A stretch of 11,744 nt of DNA from Spirochaetales bacterium Spiro_01. GTDB taxonomy: Bacteria > Spirochaetota > Spirochaetia > Sphaerochaetales > Sphaerochaetaceae. Of this stretch, positions 6,987 through 11,744 are shown piece by piece. The notes below the pieces were generated by a model, which saw only the letters and a list, made by a program, of their open reading frames with translations, ran no database searches and was not told the DNA's origin. The translations under genes and the position numbers were made by a program. How positions within the stretch are numbered: the stretch's first letter is position 1; every line of letters starts with the position of its first letter. The stretch spans positions 1 to 11,744 of the forward strand of contig LVBC01000031.1 in assembly GCA_001604265.1 (NCBI GenBank), read 5' to 3'.

Positions 6987-7892
6987 ATGAATATGATAGA
7001 TGCGCACGCTCACGCATTCGAACTCCTTTCGGGCTTCGGGAGCGAGGGCGAATTCAGGGCAATTGGAAATGGAGAGGGAGTCTGGGCCACAGGAAGAAAG
7101 CAGAAGGTCATACCGAATGGCCACGGAGATACATCATTCACAGTAGAGGAGCTTCTCAGGCTGGCAGAGCCTTGCGGTGTGAAGAAGGTCGTGCTGATGC
7201 AGGGAGGCTTCCTGGGCTTCGCAAACGAGTATGTAGCCTCCTGCATGAGGAGGTATCCGGAGCAGATAAGGGGCGCAGGCACCTTCGACCCCTTCTGCCG
7301 ACAGAGCAGGGATATCCTGACCTACCTGCTGGAAGGCCTGAAGTTCAGGATCTTCAAGTTCGAGGTCTCCTCGGGCTGCGGGATAATGGGATCCCATCAG
7401 GACTTTCCACTGGACTCGAAAATGATGATGGAGCACTACGAGAGGATAGCTGGCGCAAAGGGCATGCTCGTATTCGACATCGGAGGACCTGGAGATGGAG
7501 CGCATCAGCCTGAGGCCATAGGGAACATAGCATCCGCCTTTCCTGCAATGCCTATCGTCGTCTGCCACCTCGGCTCCTACAAAAGGGACCAGAGGTCCTG
7601 CTTCGATGAAGAGATGCATATCATGAAAAGAGAGAACATATTCTTCGATCTGGCCGCCCTCTTCTGGAAGGTACGCCCCGAAGAGTTTCCATATCCGACA
7701 GCGCAGTACTATATCAAAGAAGCAAGGAGGATGGTCGGACCAGAGCGTCTGATGTGGGGCTCCGATGCTCCATCGACCGTCTGCAAGCTCTCCTACGACA
7801 AGCAGATCGAGTACGTGGCGCAGTGCTTCAGCTCCACCGAGCAGGAGCTTGTCTTCTATAGGACAGCGGATGAGCTCTACTTCGGCAGCTGA
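6987..7892 (+). CDS. Amidohydrolase-2 family (TIM-barrel metal-dependent hydrolase or decarboxylase)
   Basis: This 301-residue protein belongs to the amidohydrolase-2 (COG2159-like) group, which includes hydrolases, hydratases and nonoxidative decarboxylases acting on small organic acids. The metal-binding IDAHAHAF opens the barrel (H7, H9), VVCHLGSY supplies H194 at the next-to-last strands, and MWGSDAPS supplies D260. At the strand where the family commonly has a fourth ligand His, the sequence reads LVFDIGGPGD, so Asp164 seems to stand in its place. No signal peptide is visible, so it is probably cytoplasmic. ATG 6987 and ATG 6993 are both possible starts and neither has a Shine-Dalgarno sequence. 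The gene is divergent from hydCBA and lies upstream of oadG on the same strand. No clear terminator separates it from that operon, but the oad genes have their own promoter. The substrate cannot be told from the sequence. Confidence 0.85.
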   Translation: MNMIDAHAHAFELLSGFGSEGEFRAIGNGEGVWATGRKQKVIPNGHGDTSFTVEELLRLAEPCGVKKVVLMQGGFLGFANEYVASCMRRYPEQIRGAGTFDPFCRQSRDILTYLLEGLKFRIFKFEVSSGCGIMGSHQDFPLDSKMMMEHYERIAGAKGMLVFDIGGPGDGAHQPEAIGNIASAFPAMPIVVCHLGSYKRDQRSCFDEEMHIMKRENIFFDLAALFWKVRPEEFPYPTAQYYIKEARRMVGPERLMWGSDAPSTVCKLSYDKQIEYVAQCFSSTEQELVFYRTADELYFGS

Positions 7893-7942
7893 GGAGTCCC
7901 AGCATATCCTATTATTTATATATATAAGTCTAGTTCTGTCAG

Positions 7943-7971
7943 TTGAAAGATTTACACATTTTATTTATAGT
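7943..7971 (+). promoter_or_regulatory. Promoter of the oadGAB operon
   Basis: TTGAAA (7943-7948), a 17-base spacer and TATAGT (7966-7971) form a good sigma-A promoter in the AT-rich gap after the amidohydrolase gene. Transcription would start near 7978, leaving a leader of about 54 bases before the oadG start codon. No operator repeat was found around it. Confidence 0.65.
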
Positions 7972-8031
7972 GATGAAGCTGATAATTATTCACTTAGAAA
8001 AAAACAATCTGCATAAATAGGAGAAAGATAC

Positions 8032-8307
8032 ATGGTACCACTCATGACAAATGCGGAACTGATCTCACAGCTTGGGGACGGGTTAATCCTTCTCATTCTG
8101 GGTATGGGAACAGTATTCCTCTTCTTGACCATCCTTATCTTCGCTACCGCAGCTATGAGCAGAATCGTTGCAAAGATTGCACCGGAGAAGGCTCCAGCTC
8201 CAGTAAAGAAGAGTGCACCCCAGGCTGCCGTCGCAGCTGGTGCTGCAGCCCAGGATGCCGAAGTTGCTGCTGCCATCGCAGCTGCATACGCAAGGAACAG
8301 AAACTGA
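8032..8307 (+). CDS. oadG: Na+-pumping decarboxylase gamma subunit (OadG-like)
   Basis: This small 91-residue membrane protein has the layout of the gamma subunit of oxaloacetate or related Na+-translocating decarboxylases. A short N-terminus precedes one membrane helix (about residues 17-42, around LILLILGMGTVFLFLTILIF). A flexible Ala/Pro/Lys-rich linker (about 50-75) and a short helix VAAAIAAAYARN at the C-terminus follow. In the family this subunit holds the alpha and beta subunits together. The start ATG 8032 has AGGAGA at 8019-8024, seven bases upstream; an internal ATG at 8044 has no comparable site. It is the first gene of the operon, and 27 bases separate it from oadA. Sequence conservation in this family is low, so the call rests on the shape of the protein and its neighbours. 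Confidence 0.88.
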   Translation: MVPLMTNAELISQLGDGLILLILGMGTVFLFLTILIFATAAMSRIVAKIAPEKAPAPVKKSAPQAAVAAGAAAQDAEVAAAIAAAYARNRN

Positions 8308-8334
8308 TAGGAACAACATAAGGAAAGTAAGAAA

Positions 8335-10431
8335 ATGTCCAGGAAAAAGATCAATTTTATGTGTACAGCATTCCGCGACGGCTTCCAGTCCGTATACGGT
8401 GCTCGTGTTTTCACAAAGGACTTCATGCCAGCTGTAGCAGCTGCTAGAGAGGCTGGCATCACCCACTTCGAGGCAGGTGGCGGAGCTCGCTTCCAGGCGC
8501 TCTACTTCTATACTAACGAAGATGCATTCGAGATGATGGATGAGTTCAGGAAGGTAGCTGGTCCGGATGCAAACCTCCAGACCCTCTCCAGAGGCGTCAA
8601 TGTCGTAGGTCTCGACAGCCAGCCAAGGGACATCATCAAGCTCCATGCCGAGATGTTCAAGAAGCACGGCATGACCACTATCAGGAACTTCGATGCCCTG
8701 AACGATGTCAACAACCTCATCGACTCCGGAAAGGCAATCCACGAAGCTGGTCTGAAGCACGAGGTCACCGTCACAATGATGAGCCTCCCAGACTCCTACC
8801 ACGCTGCAGCTCACAACCCGGACTTCTACGAGAAGATCCTCAAGGACATCCTCGACGCTGGAATCCCGTTCGACTCCGTCTGCTTCAAGGATGCATCCGG
8901 TACCTCTACCCCTGCAAACGTCTACGAGACCATCAGAAGGGCCAGGAAGCTCCTCGGACCGAACGTGGGCATCGTATTCCACTCACATGAGACTGCAGGT
9001 GTATCCATCCAGCAGTACATGTCCGCCATCGAGGGCGGTGCAACCCAGGTCGACCTCTCGATGAGCCCGGTATCCGGTGGTACCTGCCAGCCTGACATCC
9101 TCACAATGTGGCACGCACTCAGAGGCACAGACTACGACCTCGACATCGATGTTGCAAAGGTCCAGGAGGCAGAGAGAGTCTTCGAGAACTGCATGAAGGA
9201 CTACTTCCTCCCACCAGAAGCAACCAAGGTCAATCCGAACATCCCATTCTTCCCTCTCCCAGGTGGCGCTCTCACAGCCAACACCCAGATGCTCAGGGAC
9301 AACGGTCTCATGGACAAGTATCCTCAGATTGTCGAGGCAATGGGCGATGTCGTAAAGAAGGGTGGTTTCGGAACCTCCGTTACTCCAGTATCCCAGTTCT
9401 ACTTCCAGCAGGCATTCAACAATGTAATGTTCGGACCATGGAAGAAGATTGCCGAAGGCTACGGCAAGATGGTCCTCGGATACTTCGGCAAGACTCCAGT
9501 CGAGCCGGATCCAGAGGTCGTCAAGGAAGCTGCTGAACAGCTCAAGATGGAGCCGACAAAGGAGACCGTCGTCGACATCAACGACAAGAATCCTGAAAAG
9601 GGCAGAGAGGCAGCCATCAAGATGCTCGAGGCCGAGAATCTTCCTATCACAGAGGAGAACATCTTCATCGCAGCATCCTGCAAGGAGAAGGGCATCCTCT
9701 ACCTCACCGGCAAGGCAAAGGTCAACGGTGTCAGAAAGGTCGAGCCAAAGAAGGCTGAAGCTCCAAAGGCAGCAGCAAATGCAAACGGCGAGTACACTGT
9801 CACAGTCAACGGCAAGGCATACGGCGTAAAGCTCTCCGCATCCACAGCAGTTGTAAACGGTGTATCCTACCCACTCTCGATCGTCGACGGCATCCAGGCA
9901 GCAGCCGCTCCAGCAGCAGCTACAGTCGTTACCGGTTCCGAGGACGTCAAAGCTCCAATGCCGGGCCTCATCCTCCGCCTGAACGTCAAGGAAGGCGATA
10001 ATGTCAAGAAGAACGACGAGATTGCAGTCATGGAAGCAATGAAGATGGAGAACCCGATCTATGCTCCATGTGATGGCAAAGTAACCTCCATCAAGGTCTC
10101 CCAGGGCCAGCAGCTCCAGTCCGGCGACGTCATCCTCTCTATCGGCGGTGTCGTAGTCGCAGCAGCTCCAGCCGCAACAGCTCCAGCAGCAGCTCCTGCC
10201 GCAGCCCCAGCTGGTGCAGGCACAACAGTCGAAGCTCCAATGCCTGGCCTCGTACTCAGACTCAACGTCAAGAAGGGAGATGCAGTAAAGAAGAATGACG
10301 AGATCGTAGTCATGGAGGCCATGAAGATGGAGAATCCTATCTACGCTCCATGTGACGGCGTCATTTCCGATATCCTCGTTAGCCAGGGTGACCAGCTCCA
10401 GCCAGGACAGGCAATTCTGGTCATTGCATAA
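8335..10431 (+). CDS. oadA: Biotin-dependent decarboxylase alpha subunit (OadA-like carboxyltransferase) with two biotinyl domains
   Basis: This 698-residue protein would transfer CO2 from a carboxylic acid, probably oxaloacetate, to its own biotin. The N-terminal carboxyltransferase TIM barrel (about 1-300) shows FRDGFQS (R14, D15, Q18), LSRGVN (R86), FKDASG (K185, the usual carbamylated lysine) and FHSHETAG (H216, H218). A conserved PYC/OADA domain (about 300-470) includes T350 in VTP, and a short beta section EYTVTVNGKAY follows. Two biotinyl domains end the protein (538-604 and 632-698), each with VMEAMKMEN (biotin-accepting K570 and K664). They are joined by Ala/Pro-rich linkers. The usual alpha subunit has about 590-600 residues and one such domain. 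Some motifs differ from the common RDAHQS and KDMAG forms, so the substrate could be another oxo-acid. AGGA lies 10 bases before the ATG. Confidence 0.92.
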   Translation: MSRKKINFMCTAFRDGFQSVYGARVFTKDFMPAVAAAREAGITHFEAGGGARFQALYFYTNEDAFEMMDEFRKVAGPDANLQTLSRGVNVVGLDSQPRDIIKLHAEMFKKHGMTTIRNFDALNDVNNLIDSGKAIHEAGLKHEVTVTMMSLPDSYHAAAHNPDFYEKILKDILDAGIPFDSVCFKDASGTSTPANVYETIRRARKLLGPNVGIVFHSHETAGVSIQQYMSAIEGGATQVDLSMSPVSGGTCQPDILTMWHALRGTDYDLDIDVAKVQEAERVFENCMKDYFLPPEATKVNPNIPFFPLPGGALTANTQMLRDNGLMDKYPQIVEAMGDVVKKGGFGTSVTPVSQFYFQQAFNNVMFGPWKKIAEGYGKMVLGYFGKTPVEPDPEVVKEAAEQLKMEPTKETVVDINDKNPEKGREAAIKMLEAENLPITEENIFIAASCKEKGILYLTGKAKVNGVRKVEPKKAEAPKAAANANGEYTVTVNGKAYGVKLSASTAVVNGVSYPLSIVDGIQAAAAPAAATVVTGSEDVKAPMPGLILRLNVKEGDNVKKNDEIAVMEAMKMENPIYAPCDGKVTSIKVSQGQQLQSGDVILSIGGVVVAAAPAATAPAAAPAAAPAGAGTTVEAPMPGLVLRLNVKKGDAVKKNDEIVVMEAMKMENPIYAPCDGVISDILVSQGDQLQPGQAILVIA
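9946..10428 (+). repeat. Tandem duplication of the biotinyl-domain coding segment
   Basis: Codons 538-604 (9946-10146) and 632-698 (10228-10428) encode two biotinyl domains with 51 of 67 residues identical by direct comparison, without gaps. The central block from the VMEAMKMEN attachment site to YAPCDG is identical in protein. The DNA copies have drifted at many third positions, so the duplication is not very recent. Confidence 0.9.
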
Positions 10432-10444
10432 GGGAGTTTGATAG

Positions 10445-11641
10445 ATGAACGCAATCGTCAACGGAATTATCCAGCTTGCACAGACTACAGGTATTGCAGG
10501 TTTCATCCAGCCAGGCGGCTGGGGAAACCTGGTAATGATCCTTGTAGGCTTTGTTCTCCTGTACCTTGCAATTGCAAAGGGCTTCGAGCCTCTTCTGCTT
10601 GTTACAATCGGTATGGGTTGTATCCTTTCCAACATTCCATATGCATATATTGCAGGCGATCCAGATCCGGCAAACGGTGCAATCGGATTCATTCAGATCC
10701 TCTACAATGCAGGTATCGAATCCGGCCTCTTCCCTGTCCTGATCTTCATGGGCGTCGGTGCAATGACCGACTTCGGACCACTTATTGCAAACCCAAAGAC
10801 ACTCCTCCTTGGTGCTGCAGCACAGCTCGGTATCTTCACCGCTCTGGTAGGTGCTCTCTGTCTCTCGTTCATCCCGGGAATCAACTTCGACCTCAAGGTC
10901 GCTGCCTCCATCGGTATCATCGGTGGTGCAGATGGTCCTACAGCAATCTACGTGACAAGATATCTTGCTCCTGATTACCTCGGTTCCATCGCAGTTGCAG
11001 CCTACTCCTACATGGCACTGGTACCAATTATCCAGCCACCTATCATGAAGGCTCTCACAACAAAGGAGGAGAGACTGATCAAGATGCAGCAGCTCAGGGC
11101 TGTCTCCAAGACCGAGAAGATTGTCTTCCCAGTCATGGTAATCACAATCTGTGCCTTCCTGCTCCCATCGGCCTGCCCTCTCATCGGTGCACTCATGTTC
11201 GGTAACCTTGCAAAGGAGTGCGGCGTCACCAACAGACTTTCCGACACAATGCAGAATGCTCTGATGAACATCGTTACCATCTTCCTCGGCCTCTCTGTAG
11301 GTTCCAAGATGGCTGCAGACCACTTCCTCAACATCGAGACACTCGGTATCCTCCTGCTCGGCATGATCGCATTCAGTATCGGTACTGCCGGTGGTGTCCT
11401 GCTTGCAAAGGTCATGAACAAGCTCGACCCGAAGCACCCAGTCAACCCACTCATCGGTTCTGCCGGTGTATCTGCAGTTCCAATGGCTGCTCGTGTCTCA
11501 TCCAAGGTCGGACAGGAAGCTGACCCACAGAACTTCCTCCTCATGCACGCCATGGGCCCGAACGTATCCGGTGTTATCGGATCCGCTGTTGCCGCAGGTG
11601 TCCTGATGAAGGTCGTTCCAACAATGGTCGGACTTCTCTGA
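10445..11641 (+). CDS. oadB: Na+-pumping decarboxylase beta subunit (membrane decarboxylase/ion channel)
   Basis: This 398-residue, strongly hydrophobic protein is the beta subunit that decarboxylates carboxybiotin and exports Na+ across the membrane. The residues known to matter in Klebsiella OadB are all present with the same spacing. D163 in GGADGPT and Y189, 26 residues later, correspond to D203 and Y229. N334, G338, S343 and R350 in the stretch from NPLIGSAG to PMAAR correspond to N373, G377, S382 and R389. Several membrane helices are visible, along with the family motif [15 protein letters not shown] (103-117). AGGGAG (10431-10436) overlaps the oadA stop codon and lies eight bases before ATG 10445. 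Only 13 bases separate the two genes, so they are co-transcribed. Related beta subunits serve methylmalonyl-CoA, glutaconyl-CoA and malonate decarboxylases; the alpha subunit next door argues for the oxaloacetate type. Confidence 0.96.
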   Translation: MNAIVNGIIQLAQTTGIAGFIQPGGWGNLVMILVGFVLLYLAIAKGFEPLLLVTIGMGCILSNIPYAYIAGDPDPANGAIGFIQILYNAGIESGLFPVLIFMGVGAMTDFGPLIANPKTLLLGAAAQLGIFTALVGALCLSFIPGINFDLKVAASIGIIGGADGPTAIYVTRYLAPDYLGSIAVAAYSYMALVPIIQPPIMKALTTKEERLIKMQQLRAVSKTEKIVFPVMVITICAFLLPSACPLIGALMFGNLAKECGVTNRLSDTMQNALMNIVTIFLGLSVGSKMAADHFLNIETLGILLLGMIAFSIGTAGGVLLAKVMNKLDPKHPVNPLIGSAGVSAVPMAARVSSKVGQEADPQNFLLMHAMGPNVSGVIGSAVAAGVLMKVVPTMVGLL

Positions 11642-11661
11642 TATCCATCAGTACAACTCGC

Positions 11662-11697
11662 AGGGACTGTTTCAGTTGAAGCAGTCCCTTTTCTTTG
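11662..11697 (+). terminator. Intrinsic terminator of the oadGAB operon
   Basis: AGGGACTGTTTC (11662-11673) pairs with GAAGCAGTCCCT (11678-11689) as a continuous 12-bp stem with one G-U wobble and a 4-base AGTT loop, followed by TTTCTTT. It starts 20 bases after the oadB stop codon. The remaining 47 bases to the end of the window contain nothing I can assign. Confidence 0.9.
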
Positions 11698-11744
11698 CTC
11701 ACAGACAATCTCGGAAAAAACATACGATTGTTAACAGAGATTTT

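Noticed and set aside
7882..7910. Terminator after the amidohydrolase gene
   Set aside because: Only a 4-bp GCTG/CAGC stem is possible, with a mismatch inside and no adjacent T-run. I could not support a terminator in this gap.
8983..10692. 569-codon open frame on the minus strand opposite oadA and the start of oadB
   Set aside because: The translation is Cys-, Trp- and Leu-rich, low in complexity where it mirrors the Ala/Pro linkers, and crosses two real genes. It is an antisense shadow.
10421..11437. 338-codon open frame on the minus strand opposite oadB
   Set aside because: It is antisense to a beta subunit whose six functional residues have exact spacing. It has no ribosome binding site or recognisable fold.
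11727..11736. TTGTTAACAG near the right edge as a Rex-like site
   Set aside because: The symmetric core is only 8 bases (TGTTAACA), lacks the 4-base centre of a Rex site and has no visible downstream gene.

Overview
The window looks like part of the chromosome of a strictly anaerobic, fermentative bacterium, most likely a moderate-GC member of the Clostridia (Bacillota). The evidence is a trimeric NAD-linked [FeFe] hydrogenase, a biotin-dependent Na+-pumping decarboxylase, strong AGGAGG-type ribosome binding sites and sigma-A-like promoters. There is no rRNA or other taxonomic marker, so genus-level placement is a guess. No tRNA, CRISPR array, insertion sequence or phage gene was recognised.

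Layout from left to right. (1) A LysR-family regulator (189-1121, +) lies behind good -35/-10 boxes. (2) A stand-alone glutamate-cysteine ligase, gshA (minus strand, start best placed at 2399), converges on the regulator with only 3 bases between the stop codons. (3) A minus-strand operon hydC-hydB-hydA (6668 down to 2530) encodes a NuoE-like, a NuoF-like and an [FeFe]-hydrogenase subunit. It ends in a hairpin terminator at 2494-2520. (4) A gene-free region of about 318 bases (6669-6986) separates the hydrogenase operon from a divergent gene. It holds a perfect 18-bp palindrome and a separate 12-bp inverted repeat. (5) An amidohydrolase-2-type TIM-barrel protein (6987-7892, +). (6) A plus-strand operon oadG-oadA-oadB (8032-11641) has a good promoter in front and a 12-bp-stem terminator behind. 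It encodes the gamma, alpha and beta subunits of a sodium-pumping oxaloacetate-decarboxylase-type enzyme.

How the genes could work together (inference). The decarboxylase would convert a carboxylic acid, probably oxaloacetate, to pyruvate while exporting Na+. Pyruvate oxidation elsewhere in the cell would yield reduced ferredoxin and NADH. HydABC would reoxidise both as H2, as known electron-confurcating enzymes do. GshA would supply gamma-glutamylcysteine as a thiol; no glutathione synthetase is present here.

The most notable points are the alpha subunit with two nearly identical biotinyl domains in tandem and a divergent carboxyltransferase active-site motif, the symmetrical DNA elements in the hyd/amidohydrolase intergenic region, and a TSCSPGW variant of the first H-cluster motif in HydA. 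I saw no clearly unknown multi-gene system.
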